This document shows, piece after piece, positions 1-8,577 of a stretch of DNA of 64,000 nucleotides. The notes under the pieces are model-generated. The model worked only from the letters and a program-made list of their open reading frames with translations. It did no database searches and was not told where the DNA came from. Within the stretch, counting starts at the first letter, position 1. Every line of letters starts with the position of its first letter. The position numbers and the translations under genes were made by a program. Source of the stretch: Methylobacterium sp. 2A (lineage in GTDB: Bacteria; Pseudomonadota; Alphaproteobacteria; Rhizobiales; Beijerinckiaceae); NCBI RefSeq assembly GCF_009806555.1, contig NZ_VUOK01000016.1, positions 27,018 to 91,017 on the forward strand, written 5' to 3'.

Positions 1-845
1 GTGAGCCCCACGAGCGTCAGGAACTGCGTGAACCGCTCGATGCTCTTGGCGAAGCGCGGGTCGGCGTTGGTGCGCGAGCGGATCTCCCAGCCGGCCTCCG
101 GGGTCGCGGCGCGGATCCGGGCCTGCGCGGCGTCGAGGTCGGCCTCCGGCGTGCCGGGCGGCAGGATGAGGCGGTAGCTCCAGCGGTTGAGGCTGCCGGG
201 CTGGACCAGGCCGGTGGCGCGGAGCGTCGGCTCGGCGATCATCAGCCGCGGCCCGAAACCGATGCCGCCGGCGATCTTGTCGGGCTCCGACACGATGGTG
301 CCGCGGATCGCGACCGGGTGGCCGGCCAGCGTGATCCGGTCGCCGACCTTGACGGCGAGGCGGGTGAGCAGCGCCGGGTCGGCCAGCGCCCCCGGTACCC
401 CGTCTTGCACCGCCAGCAGGTCGGCGATGGGCTGCTGCGGATCGGTGGCGAGTTCGCCCGCGGCCGGGTAGGTGGCGGGATCGACCGCCTTCAGCTCGAC
501 CAGCGCCGCGTCGCCGCTCGGTGCCACCGCCATCGCGCGCAGGGAGGCGACCACGTCGAGCCGGCCTTCCTTCGCGAGGGCCTGCTTCTCCGCGTCGGTC
601 GCCTCGCGGTTGATGAGGTTATAGGCGAGGTCGCCCCCAAGGATCCGCCGGCCCTCCCGGCCGAGCCCGTCCGAGAGCGAGCGCGAGATCGACGCCACGC
701 CCGCGATCGCCATGACGCCGAGCGCGATGCAGGCCAGGAACACCCCGAAGCCCGAGAGACCGGCCCGCAACTCACGCAGCGCGAGGCGCAGGGTCAGCGG
801 GATCCGGCGGGGCGCGGGGTCGGGGCGGGTGATCGTGCCGTGCAT
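1..845 (-). CDS. FtsX-like ABC transporter permease (N-terminal part, runs off window)
   Basis: The reading frame is open from an ATG at 845 to the window edge, so only about the first 281 residues are visible. After a short Pro/Arg-rich start there is a membrane segment (residues about 30-55, GFGVFLACIALGVMAIAG), then a periplasmic-type region. This is the MacB/YbbP-like permease layout. Its neighbours are an ABC ATPase on the same strand and a divergent tesA-type esterase, matching the ybbA-ybbP-tesA arrangement common in Proteobacteria. The likely role is an inner-membrane permease in export or lipoprotein-type transport; the substrate is unknown. The C-terminal membrane segments lie outside the window. 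Confidence 0.8.
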   Translation of the reverse strand, partial: MHGTITRPDPAPRRIPLTLRLALRELRAGLSGFGVFLACIALGVMAIAGVASISRSLSDGLGREGRRILGGDLAYNLINREATDAEKQALAKEGRLDVVASLRAMAVAPSGDAALVELKAVDPATYPAAGELATDPQQPIADLLAVQDGVPGALADPALLTRLAVKVGDRITLAGHPVAIRGTIVSEPDKIAGGIGFGPRLMIAEPTLRATGLVQPGSLNRWSYRLILPPGTPEADLDAAQARIRAATPEAGWEIRSRTNADPRFAKSIERFTQFLTLVGL

Positions 846-876
846 GACGCTACACTCCCCCCAGGCGCGACGCCCT

Positions 877-1067
877 CCCTCCCCCCTCTGCGGGGGAGGG
901 TGGCCCCTGCGTCAGCAGGGGTCGGGTCGGGACGAAGTCCCGCAAGGGGGGAGCGACGTTTCCGAAAAGGGGGCGACCTTCATGACGGATACGGCCCCAT
1001 CCTGCGCCGTCGCTCCCCTCTCCCGACCCCCTTCGGGGGCCACCCTCCCCCGCAGAGGGGGGAGGGC
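877..1067. repeat. Large imperfect inverted repeat of G/C-run arms
   Basis: The arm near 877-960 (C-rich run, TGC, G-rich run, then a stretch ending in GGGGAGCGACG) is mirrored by 1009-1067 (CGTCGCTCCCC, then the complementary runs). The two arms frame a spacer of about 50 bases. It sits between the permease start and the ATPase stop, both on the minus strand. Similar C-run/G-run stems occur at 7491-7515 and 38331-38436. No coding potential was recognised in it. Confidence 0.6.
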
Positions 1068-1100
1068 ATGCGCACAGACCGTCGCGCTTGAACGCCCCCA

Positions 1101-1802
1101 TCACGCTGCCACCGCTTCCTCGATCCGCCCCGAGCGCAGCCGCACGGTGCGGTCGCACAGGCGGGCGAGGCCGTTATCGTGGGTGACCAGCACCAGCGTG
1201 GCGCCGCGGTCGCGCTTCAGGCGGAACAGGAGATCGACGATCTGGCGGCCGGTGGCCTCGTCGAGGTTGCCGGTGGGCTCGTCGGCCACCAGGATCGCCG
1301 GATCCGGGGCGACCGCCCGGGCGATGGCGACGCGCTGCTGCTCGCCGCCCGAGAGTTGCGCCGGGTAATGGTGCAGCCTGTGCCCGAGCCCGACCGCCTC
1401 CAGCTCGGCGCGGGCCCGCTCCAGGGCGCCGGGCCGGTCGGCGAGTTCGAGCGGCAGCGCCACGTTCTCCAGGGCCGTCATGGTCGGCACGAGGTGGAAG
1501 GCCTGGAACACGATGCCGATCCGCCGGCCGCGGAACCGGGCGAGCGCGTCCTCGTCGAGGCGGACGAGGTCGGTGTCCTCGATCACCACGCCGCCGGAAT
1601 CCGGCCGCTCCAGCCCGGCCATGACCATCAGCAGCGTCGATTTGCCCGAACCGGACGGGCCGACGAGCCCCACCGCCTCGCCCCGGCCGACGCTGAGCGA
1701 GATGCCGCGCAGGACATGGACCCGGGCGGCCCCACGGCCGAGGCTGAGATCGATGTCGGACAGCGCGATCGCGGGGGCGCTTCCCACCTTGCCTTGGTTC
1801 AT
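1101..1802 (-). CDS. ABC transporter ATP-binding protein (YbbA/LolD type)
   Basis: 233 residues, the normal length for a LolD/YbbA/MacB-class ATPase. Walker A GPSGSGKS near residues 46-53, signature LSGGEQQRVAIARA, Walker B ILVADEPTGNLD and the H-loop VTHD are all intact. The chosen start is ATG at 1802, matching the family N-terminus; an upstream in-frame ATG at 1922 would add 40 residues of low-complexity sequence running into the tesA promoter region. It should energise the permease encoded just downstream on the same strand. The partner is FtsX-like, so export or extraction of a membrane or cell-wall substrate is more likely than import. Confidence 0.9.
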   Translation of the reverse strand: MNQGKVGSAPAIALSDIDLSLGRGAARVHVLRGISLSVGRGEAVGLVGPSGSGKSTLLMVMAGLERPDSGGVVIEDTDLVRLDEDALARFRGRRIGIVFQAFHLVPTMTALENVALPLELADRPGALERARAELEAVGLGHRLHHYPAQLSGGEQQRVAIARAVAPDPAILVADEPTGNLDEATGRQIVDLLFRLKRDRGATLVLVTHDNGLARLCDRTVRLRSGRIEEAVAA

Positions 1803-1895
1803 CGAGCGGACGATCTGTGGACGATGACGAGCATGGCGCGCGAGGTCCTGTCTTGGGCTCAAACTTGGCGGCACGGGCCGTGGTTGCACCGCGAT

Positions 1896-2588
1896 ATGGG
1901 TCGCCCATTGGGGCCGCGCCATGACGGCGGCGCCGTGTTCCGGCGCACGGCCCTGTTTGCCGCAGCGCTAGCGCTCATGATTCTCCCTTTCATGACAGCC
2001 GCCCAGGCCGCGGGCGGCCCGACCCGGCTCGTCGCCCTCGGCGACAGCCTCACCGCCGGCTACCGGCTCCCGGCCGATGCCGCCTTCCCCACCGTGCTGG
2101 AGCGCCTGCTCAAGGCCAAGGGCGAGGACGTCACCGTGGCCAATGCCGGCGTTTCGGGCGACACCGCCACCGGCGGCCTCGACCGGGTCGACTGGTCGGT
2201 GCCGGACGGGACCGCCGGGGTGATCCTCGAACTCGGCGCCAACGACATGCTGCGCGGCACCGATCCGAAGGTGACCGAGGGGGCGCTGGCGGCGATCATC
2301 GAGCGGCTGAAGGCGCGGGGCATCCCGGTCCTGCTCGCCGGCATGCAGGCCGCGCCCAATCTCGGGCCGGACTACAAGGCGCGGTTCGACGCGATCTACC
2401 CGGACCTCGCCAAGCGCTACGACCTGATCCTGTATCCGTTCTTCCTCGACGGGATCATCGGCGACCGGGCGCAGCACCTCGACGACATGCTGCACCCGAA
2501 CCGGCAGGGCGTGGAGACCATCGCGGCCCGCATGCTGCCGACGGTGGATTCCTTTCTCGACCGGATCCGCCAGGCCCCGGTGCGCTGA
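1896..2588 (+). CDS. tesA: Arylesterase / GDSL lysophospholipase, TesA family
   Basis: SGNH-hydrolase of about 230 residues with an N-terminal signal peptide (hydrophobic run ending TAAQAAG). The family blocks are present: GDSLTAGY with the nucleophile Ser, the oxyanion block GVSGDT, GAND, and the C-terminal catalytic pair in DDMLHPN. The product is likely a periplasmic thioesterase or lysophospholipase. The start is uncertain: ATG at 1896 is used; GTG at 1935 would also give a signal peptide. It diverges from the ABC ATPase gene, and its stop overlaps the next start (TGATG), so it is probably cotranscribed with thpR. Confidence 0.88.
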   Translation: MGRPLGPRHDGGAVFRRTALFAAALALMILPFMTAAQAAGGPTRLVALGDSLTAGYRLPADAAFPTVLERLLKAKGEDVTVANAGVSGDTATGGLDRVDWSVPDGTAGVILELGANDMLRGTDPKVTEGALAAIIERLKARGIPVLLAGMQAAPNLGPDYKARFDAIYPDLAKRYDLILYPFFLDGIIGDRAQHLDDMLHPNRQGVETIAARMLPTVDSFLDRIRQAPVR

Positions 2589-3127
2589 TGCCGCGCCTGT
2601 TCACCGGCCTCGCCGTGCCGCACGCGGTCGCCGCGGCGCTGAAGGCCTACCAGGGCGGCCTGCCCGGCGCCCGCTGGATCGAGCCCGGCGATTTCCACGT
2701 GACCCTGCGCTTCATCGGCGATGTCGAGGCGACCGTGGCCGACGACGTGGTGGAGGCGCTCGCCGAGATGCGGGCGCGCCCGGCCCTCACGGTGACGCTC
2801 GACGGCCTCGGCCTGTTCGGCGGCGACCGGCCCCGGGCGCTCTACGCCTCGGTGGTGGCCGATCCGGCGCTGATGGATCTCCAGGCCGAGCAGGAGCGGC
2901 TGGTCCGGCGGGCCGGTGTGGATCCGGAACGGCGGAAATTCACCCCGCACATCACGCTGGCCCGCCTGCGCCGCGACGCAACGCCGGAGGCGGCCGCGAT
3001 GTATCTCTCGCAGGCGCCGGTCTTCGCACCGCTGACGTTCGGTGTGGACCGGGTGACGCTGTTCTCGGCGCGGGACTCGACCGGGGGCGGGCCGTATGTG
3101 GCGGAGGCGGAATTCCCGTTCGCGTGA
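2588..3127 (+). CDS. thpR: RNA 2',3'-cyclic phosphodiesterase (LigT/ThpR)
   Basis: 179 residues, typical of the 2H phosphoesterase family. Both HxTx motifs are visible, HVTLRF near residue 37 and HITLARL near residue 122, forming the catalytic pair. The enzyme hydrolyses 2',3'-cyclic phosphates to 2'-phosphates and is often called 2'-5' RNA ligase. The ATG overlaps the tesA stop by one base, so translational coupling is likely. Confidence 0.9.
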   Translation: MPRLFTGLAVPHAVAAALKAYQGGLPGARWIEPGDFHVTLRFIGDVEATVADDVVEALAEMRARPALTVTLDGLGLFGGDRPRALYASVVADPALMDLQAEQERLVRRAGVDPERRKFTPHITLARLRRDATPEAAAMYLSQAPVFAPLTFGVDRVTLFSARDSTGGGPYVAEAEFPFA

Positions 3128-3145
3128 AACGGCTGCTCCAATTCT

Positions 3146-3264
3146 CCACCTCATCCTGAGGTGCCGGAGCGCAGCGCCGGCCTCGAAGGAGACCACCAGC
3201 CAGCCGCGCGATCTCTGGAGCCCTCCTTCGAGGCCCGCTGCGCGGGCACCTCAGGATGAGGTGG
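3146..3264. repeat. Dispersed palindromic element, family A, copy 1
   Basis: The outer arms are CCTCATCCTGAGGTGCC and its complement ending in ATGAGG. The inner arms are GGCCTCGAAGGAGA and CTCCTTCGAGGCC, around a core of about 30 bases. A second copy with the same arms but a different core lies at 21149-21262. Here it lies between thpR (+) and coaA (-), which converge, so it could act as a bidirectional transcript end. Confidence 0.85.
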
Positions 3265-3285
3265 AGGGTTGGGACTTCGAAGAAA

Positions 3286-4275
3286 CTACAACCGCCGCAG
3301 CGCCACGCTCTCGATCCGGTGGCTCGCCCCCTTGGTCAGGATCAGGCTCGCCCGCTGGCGCGTGGGCAGAATATTCTCGCGCAGGTTCGGCAGGTTGATC
3401 GTGGTCCAGAGCCGGTCGGCGATGTCGAGCGCCTCGGCCTCGGGGATCTCGGCGTATTTCCGGAAGTACGAGCGCGGATCGCGGAACGCCGTCTGGCGCA
3501 GCTTCATGAAGCGCGTGACGTACCAGCGGTGCAGGTCGTCCTCGTGGCCGTCGAGATAGATCGAGAAGTCGAAGAAGTCGGACACGAACGGGATCGCGGT
3601 CCCATCCCGCGGCAGGCGGGCGGGCTGGAGCACGTTCAGGCCCTCCACGATCAGGATGTCGGGGCTCTCCACAACCCGCTCCTCCCCGGGCACCCGGTCG
3701 TAGACGAGGTGCGAGTAGAGCGGCGCGGTCACGCGCTTGTGGCCGGCCTTCACGTCATGGAGGAAGCGCAGCAGGGCGGCGGTGTCGTAGCTTTCCGGAA
3801 ACCCCTTGCGCTCCATCAGGCCGTTGGCGGCGAGCTCGGCATTGGGCAGCAGGAAGCCGTCGGTGGTGACGAGGTCGACCTTCGGGGTGTTGGGCCAGCG
3901 CGCCAGCAGGGCGGTCAGGATGCGGGCGGTGGTCGATTTGCCCACCGCCACCGATCCGGCGAGCCCGATGATGTAGGGCGCCTTGGTCTCCCGCTCGGCG
4001 AGCAGGAATCGCTGCGTCGCCTTGAACAGGCCCTGGGTCGCCGCGACGTAGAGCGCCAGCAGGCGCGACAGCGGCAGGTAGATCGCCTCCACCTCCTCCA
4101 CGGAGATCGGGTCGTTGATCGATTGCAGCCGCTCCACGTCCTCCTGGTTGAGGGTGAGCGGCGTGTCGGCCCGCAGCTGGGCCCATTCCTGGCGTCCGAA
4201 GCGGCGATAGGGCGAGAGCCCGTCCGACGCTTGGAGGATCGCCTCGACCGTGCCCGGCAGCGCGGCCGCGTTCAC
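3286..4275 (-). CDS. coaA: Pantothenate kinase, type I
   Basis: 329 residues, normal for bacterial CoaA. Shows the YxxF-type N-terminus ([11 protein letters not shown]), the P-loop [24 protein letters not shown] and GFPESYD, all characteristic of PanK-I. It phosphorylates pantothenate in the first step of coenzyme A synthesis. The GTG start at 4275 overlaps the hisE stop as GTGA, which fixes the start and implies coupling; hisE-coaA adjacency is usual in alphaproteobacteria. Confidence 0.95.
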   Translation of the reverse strand: MNAAALPGTVEAILQASDGLSPYRRFGRQEWAQLRADTPLTLNQEDVERLQSINDPISVEEVEAIYLPLSRLLALYVAATQGLFKATQRFLLAERETKAPYIIGLAGSVAVGKSTTARILTALLARWPNTPKVDLVTTDGFLLPNAELAANGLMERKGFPESYDTAALLRFLHDVKAGHKRVTAPLYSHLVYDRVPGEERVVESPDILIVEGLNVLQPARLPRDGTAIPFVSDFFDFSIYLDGHEDDLHRWYVTRFMKLRQTAFRDPRSYFRKYAEIPEAEALDIADRLWTTINLPNLRENILPTRQRASLILTKGASHRIESVALRRL

Positions 4276-4595
4276 GCGGGGCGCCTCGCGGCCTTCTCGG
4301 CGATGCCGCTCTGCGCCGTGCGCCGCTCCAGCTCGGCCATCACGTCGGCGAGTTCGACCCCGCCGGCGCGGAGCAGCACCACGAGGTGGTAGAGCACATC
4401 CGCCGCTTCGTTGCGCAGGCCGGTTTTGTCGCCCTGGACGGCCGCGATGGCCGCCTCCACCGCCTCCTCGCCGAGCTTCTTGGCGGCCTTGGCCGGCCCT
4501 TCCGACAGGAGCTTGGCGGTGTAGGAGGTGGCCGGGTCGGTCCCGGCACGGCTCGCCACGAGGGCGGCGAGGTCGGCGAGCGTGTAGGCGGTCAT
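4272..4595 (-). CDS. hisE: Phosphoribosyl-ATP pyrophosphohydrolase
   Basis: 107 residues beginning [12 protein letters not shown]. The MazG/HisE helical signature is present, with [13 protein letters not shown] and [11 protein letters not shown] supplying the metal-binding acidic residues. It catalyses the second step of histidine synthesis. It overlaps coaA by four bases. hisF and hisA, which often precede it, are not here; what lies upstream is an AT-rich island. Confidence 0.95.
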   Translation of the reverse strand: MTAYTLADLAALVASRAGTDPATSYTAKLLSEGPAKAAKKLGEEAVEAAIAAVQGDKTGLRNEAADVLYHLVVLLRAGGVELADVMAELERRTAQSGIAEKAARRPA

Positions 4596-5071
4596 GAAGC
4601 GATCTGCATGGTGGGCCGGTCCGGTCGCCGGTTGGAGGCCGAAGTTCGGCAGGAAACTGCGCCACACCTGGCCTGCGGGCAAGCGGGATGGGTGAAGGCC
4701 GCCGTGCTTTGTCTGGCCCGACGTCCATGGCACGTCGGCCTGTCGCACGTGCAGGAACTTCGCACTATCCCGCAGCGGGGCGACGTTCGGTAGCGATTGT
4801 CAGACGGTAGCTGCATGAACTGGACGGCTCTTAAGCGCGCCGGACTTGAATGCCAGAACGCAAGTGCCTTTGAAATCATCTCTGACGCTGCGCGATACGG
4901 ATGTGCGAGCGGTCAGGCACCAGTCTGTGGTCAGCGTTGATGGCAACCGGAAGCGCAACCCACGAAGACCTAACATCCTATCTCGCCGTCATGCGTAATC
5001 GTGGCGGTCTATCAGGGTCAGAAATGCATCCACGGCCGATGGAGAGTTCAGATAATATTCAATAGATCTAC
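4596..5071. other. Gene-free stretch leading into an AT-rich island
   Basis: The first 250 bases are GC-rich like the host. From about 4850 the sequence becomes AT-rich. No convincing coding sequence, RNA gene or terminator was seen; the hisE promoter should lie near 4600-4700. Confidence 0.5.
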
Positions 5072-5530
5072 CTAATCGTTGTTAAAAAATCGGTCGATCA
5101 GCCTCAATGCGCTGTCAGCAGGCGATGTTCCGGAAAATTCACAATCTTTAAAAGTTAAAAACCGGCTAATATACCTTTTTATTTGTTCGTAATTTACGGA
5201 ACGATGCCGCATTGATTGTCTTCTTCCTCTAGAGCTAAATATAGATGGCGCATATTTAATGGTTGGTGGAGCGCGATCGGATTTGGCAATGATGCTTTTG
5301 ACGTGATAACTCGTCCAGGTGACGAACTTGAGTTGGCAGACAAAAGATTCTGAGCAATATCAGCTATGTCAACTCTTGGAATGTCTGCGCCGGTGCCTAT
5401 TTGTGTGCGCAAATGATTTGGAAACTGCCTGATCATGACGCAAAATATAGATGGAATCGATTTTGCGCATAAATTTTTGATAGGCGAACAGTCTTGCCAG
5501 ACGAGCAAGTATTCCTGTTTGACAGAGATT
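5072..5530 (-). pseudogene. Decayed AT-rich gene, coding signal spread over three frames
   Basis: Reading the minus strand, protein-like sequence moves between frames. It starts as KIDSIYILRHDQAVSKSFAH at about 5470-5400, changes frame to IGTGADIPRVDIADIAQNLL to about 5335, then changes again to CQLKFVTWTSYHVKSIIAKS and continues to a stop at 5072 (last residues DSALRLIDRFFNND). Composition is unlike ordinary neighbours. The simplest reading is one gene of about 150 residues broken by two frameshifts. I do not recognise the family. It faces away from the methyltransferase at 5577, with which it probably arrived. Confidence 0.35.
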
Positions 5531-5576
5531 ATGGGCAGAGTTGATAGAATTTTTCTGGAAGAGGGGGCGAACGGAA

Positions 5577-6275
5577 ATGGCTGAAATGCACGATGAGTTT
5601 TCGTTGGTTGTGCATGGCGACAGCAAATCGACATTGTCTGCAACGTTGGTCGAATTTGCATTCGCTAAATCTATGGCCCTTCAACACAGATTGCCAAATT
5701 TCGTACTTGGTATGCGAGGAATGTCGGGAAGAAAATATCGATCTTTTATCAATAATCTAATTGCTCTCGTGCCGAACGCACGTTACTTTGAGGTCGGTTC
5801 ATGGGCGGGATCTACTGCTTGCGCAGCAATGTACGGTAATAAAGCAAAAATAACATGCATCGACAACTGGTCGCAATTTGGCGGGCCACGTAATCAATTT
5901 CTGGAAAATGTCGAACGTTGCAGCAATGAAAATATCGATTTTCAGCTTATCGAATCAGATTTCAGGGAGGTAAATTACTCGCAGATTGGGAAGTATAACG
6001 TATATCTTTTCGATGGCCCCCATTTGCGTGAAGATCAGCGTGATGGCATCGTTCTCGGCATGCCAGCTCTTGATAGAGAATTTATACTTATCGTCGATGA
6101 TTGGAATTGGGCCGAGATTCGTGAGGGCACTTTCGCAGGTATTCAAGCGGGTGGTCTCGCTCTCAATTATTGCATGGAAATTAAGACCACCCAAAATGGA
6201 TCGCACGCATCCGTCCCTGGAGAACGCGGCGAATGGCATAACGGGTACTTTATCGGTGTTCTTACTAAACCGTAG
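5577..6275 (+). CDS. Class I SAM-dependent methyltransferase-like protein
   Basis: About 232 residues. The glycine-rich SAM motif YFEVGSWAGSTACA, the following acidic strand ITCIDNW and the later VYLFDGPHLREDQRDG and LIVDDWNW match class I methyltransferases of the TylF/Methyltransf_24 type, often found with surface sugar or antibiotic genes. ATG 5577 has a purine-rich GGAAGAGGGGG about 10 bases upstream; a TTG at 5541 is the alternative. GC is far below the surroundings, indicating horizontal acquisition. The substrate is unknown. Confidence 0.7.
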   Translation: MAEMHDEFSLVVHGDSKSTLSATLVEFAFAKSMALQHRLPNFVLGMRGMSGRKYRSFINNLIALVPNARYFEVGSWAGSTACAAMYGNKAKITCIDNWSQFGGPRNQFLENVERCSNENIDFQLIESDFREVNYSQIGKYNVYLFDGPHLREDQRDGIVLGMPALDREFILIVDDWNWAEIREGTFAGIQAGGLALNYCMEIKTTQNGSHASVPGERGEWHNGYFIGVLTKP

Positions 6276-6400
6276 ATAGCATCAGCGCAGATGCGGCTGG
6301 GTGGCGATCGGGACCAGTCCGAGTTCGAACCTGTTTCGACGCGTTCGCCGCAGAATCGGAAGCTGCTTCGACGACGAACGCGCCAAAGGCATCTCGAGGC

Positions 6401-7342
6401 CTACCCGTTCGGCAGGTGCCGGGCGAGCGCCTCCAGCACCGCCATGCGCACGGCGACGCCCATCTCGACCTGTTCCCGGATCAGCGACTGCGCCCCGTCG
6501 GCGATTTCCGAAGAAATCTCGACGCCGCGGTTCATCGGGCCCGGATGCATCACCAGCGCATCGGGCTTGGCCAGAGCCAGCTTCTCGCCGTCGAGGCCGA
6601 AATAGCGGAAATACTCCTTCACGGAGGGGACGAACGAGCCGTTCATGCGCTCGCGCTGAAGGCGCAGCATCATCACGATGTCGCAGCCCGCGAGACCTTT
6701 GCGCATGTCCGTGAAGGTCTCGACGCCGAAGCGCTCGATACCCGCCGGCAGCAGCGTCGAGGGCGCGATCAGGCGGACCCGCGCGCCCATGGCCTGGAGC
6801 AGGATCAGGTTCGAGCGCGCCACCCGCGAGTGCAGGACGTCGCCGCAGATCGCCACCTGCAGCCCCTCGATCCGGCCCTTGTTGCGGCGGATGGTGAGCG
6901 CGTCGAGGAGCGCCTGGGTCGGATGCTCGTGCGCGCCGTCGCCGGCATTGACCACCGCGCAATCGACCTTGCGGGCGAGGAGATGCACCGCGCCGGCCGA
7001 TTCGTGGCGGACCACGATGATGTCGGGCCGCATGGCGTTGAGCGTCGCGGCGGTGTCGATCAGGGTCTCGCCCTTCTTCACCGAGGACGAGGCCACCGAC
7101 ATGTTCATCACGTCGGCGCCGAGTCGCTTGCCGGCGAGCTCGAAGGAGGATTGCGTCCGGGTCGAGGGCTCGAAGAACAGGTTGATCTGCGTGCGGCCCC
7201 GGAGGGTCGTGCGCTTCTTCTCCACCTGCCGCGAGATGTCGACGGCCGCATCGGCGGCGTCGAGCAACCCCTCGATGTCGGGCCGGGTCAGGCCCTCGAT
7301 GCCGAGGAGGTGCCGGTGCGGGAAGGGCGCGGGCGTCGTCAT
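6401..7342 (-). CDS. pyrB: Aspartate carbamoyltransferase catalytic subunit
   Basis: 313 residues. The carbamoyl-phosphate motif [21 protein letters not shown], the HPTQALLD segment and the aspartate-binding [10 protein letters not shown] are all present. It condenses carbamoyl phosphate with aspartate in pyrimidine synthesis. No pyrC or pyrI lies beside it within this window; upstream is a repeat and a divergent redox operon. Confidence 0.96.
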   Translation of the reverse strand: MTTPAPFPHRHLLGIEGLTRPDIEGLLDAADAAVDISRQVEKKRTTLRGRTQINLFFEPSTRTQSSFELAGKRLGADVMNMSVASSSVKKGETLIDTAATLNAMRPDIIVVRHESAGAVHLLARKVDCAVVNAGDGAHEHPTQALLDALTIRRNKGRIEGLQVAICGDVLHSRVARSNLILLQAMGARVRLIAPSTLLPAGIERFGVETFTDMRKGLAGCDIVMMLRLQRERMNGSFVPSVKEYFRYFGLDGEKLALAKPDALVMHPGPMNRGVEISSEIADGAQSLIREQVEMGVAVRMAVLEALARHLPNG

Positions 7343-7716
7343 GATGAGGCCCGGGTGTAGGTGCGTCGCGCCCGGCGGGCAAGGCTGTGATGCTCAGTCA
7401 TCCCGATTCAGCGCGCGGCGCGCTCCTCTCTCATGTGGTTTGCGGCCTTTCCTGCTGCTTTGGCGAAAGAGAGCAGTCGGCCCCGCATCTCTCCCTCCCC
7501 CGCAGGGGGAGGGAGCGCCCTCGGGTTCGCGGTGGCTCCCATACTGCTCACGATGTGGGACCATCGGAGCCTCCCCCTTCGCGCGTGGATCCAAAGACGC
7601 CTGCGGCCTTTTTTTCCGGCGGATGGTAACCGGAGCAGCCCGCGCCACGTATTCGCCCGGACGGTCGGGATTCGGACGATTCTCGGCCCTGCGAGACTTG
7701 CCCGGGATCCAGACGC
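7343..7716. other. Divergent promoter region between pyrB and the cytochrome b gene
   Basis: About 370 bases without a supportable gene. Both flanking genes start here, so it must hold both promoters. It contains the hairpin described at 7491-7515. A run of seven T follows CGGCC near 7610 but no convincing stem precedes it. Confidence 0.5.
7491..7515. repeat. Perfect 11-bp hairpin of C-run/G-run type
   Basis: CTCCCTCCCCC, loop GCA, then the exact complement. It resembles the arms of the 877-1067 repeat and the element at 38331-38436. It has no U-tract on either side, so it is not a standard terminator. Confidence 0.7.
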
Positions 7717-8577
7717 TTGGCCGCCTCCCCTGCCCTCGAAGCCCCCGAGACCGTCGACCGGACGGGGCGCCGCTGGTTCTACCGCCACCCGCTGGTGATC
7801 CGGCTGGCGCACTGGGTCAACGCCGCGGTGCTGCTCGTGCTGCTGATGAGCGGCCTGCAGATCTTCAACGCCCACCCGGCCCTCTACTGGGGCGCGACCT
7901 CGACCTTCGACAATCCGGCGCTCGCCATCACCGACGTGCAGGGAAGCGACGGCCGGAGCCGCGGCGTCGTGACGATCGGTTCCCACACCCTCGACACCAC
8001 CGGCGTGCTCGGCCTGTCGAAGCAGGGCGGCATCGAGGTGGAGCGCGCCTTCCCGTCCTGGGCGACCCTGCCGGCCGATCAGGACCTCGCCACGGGGCGG
8101 CGCTGGCACTTCCTGTTCGCGTGGTTCCTGGTCCTCAACGGGGCGGTCTACCTCCTTTACGGCGTGTTCAGCGGCCAGTTGCGCCGCCGCCTGATCCCGG
8201 ACGGCGACCAGATCCGCGACTTCGGCGGCTCCGTGAGGGAGCACCTGCTCCTGCGCTTCCCCGAGGGCACGGAGGCCAAGCGCTACAACGTCATCCAGAA
8301 GCTGACCTACCTCGTCCTCGTGCTGGGCCTGCTGCCCGCCATGGTGCTGGCCGGCCTCGCCATGTCGCCGGGTATGGATGCGGCCTGGCCCTGGCTCACC
8401 GAGCTGTTCGGCGGCCGGCAATCGGCGCGCAGCGTCCACTTCATCGCGGCCGGGCTGATCCTGCTGTTCGTGGTGGTCCACGTGCTGCTCGTGATCGTCT
8501 CCGGACTCGTCAACAACATGCGCGGCATGATCACCGGCTGGTTCAGCCTCGGCCGCGACCGGGAGACCGCGCGATGA
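7717..8577 (+). CDS. Cytochrome b561-type membrane subunit of a molybdoenzyme
   Basis: 286 residues with a TTG start; there is no earlier plausible ATG. Four or more membrane segments carry histidines suited to haem b binding: RLAHWVN (first helix), RRWHFLFAWFL, and SVHFIAAGLILLFVVVHVLL. A soluble loop of about 70 residues follows helix 1. It should be the quinone-linked anchor for the molybdopterin protein encoded next, whose start overlaps its stop (ATGA). The physiological electron donor or acceptor is not evident. Confidence 0.85.
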   Translation: MAASPALEAPETVDRTGRRWFYRHPLVIRLAHWVNAAVLLVLLMSGLQIFNAHPALYWGATSTFDNPALAITDVQGSDGRSRGVVTIGSHTLDTTGVLGLSKQGGIEVERAFPSWATLPADQDLATGRRWHFLFAWFLVLNGAVYLLYGVFSGQLRRRLIPDGDQIRDFGGSVREHLLLRFPEGTEAKRYNVIQKLTYLVLVLGLLPAMVLAGLAMSPGMDAAWPWLTELFGGRQSARSVHFIAAGLILLFVVVHVLLVIVSGLVNNMRGMITGWFSLGRDRETAR

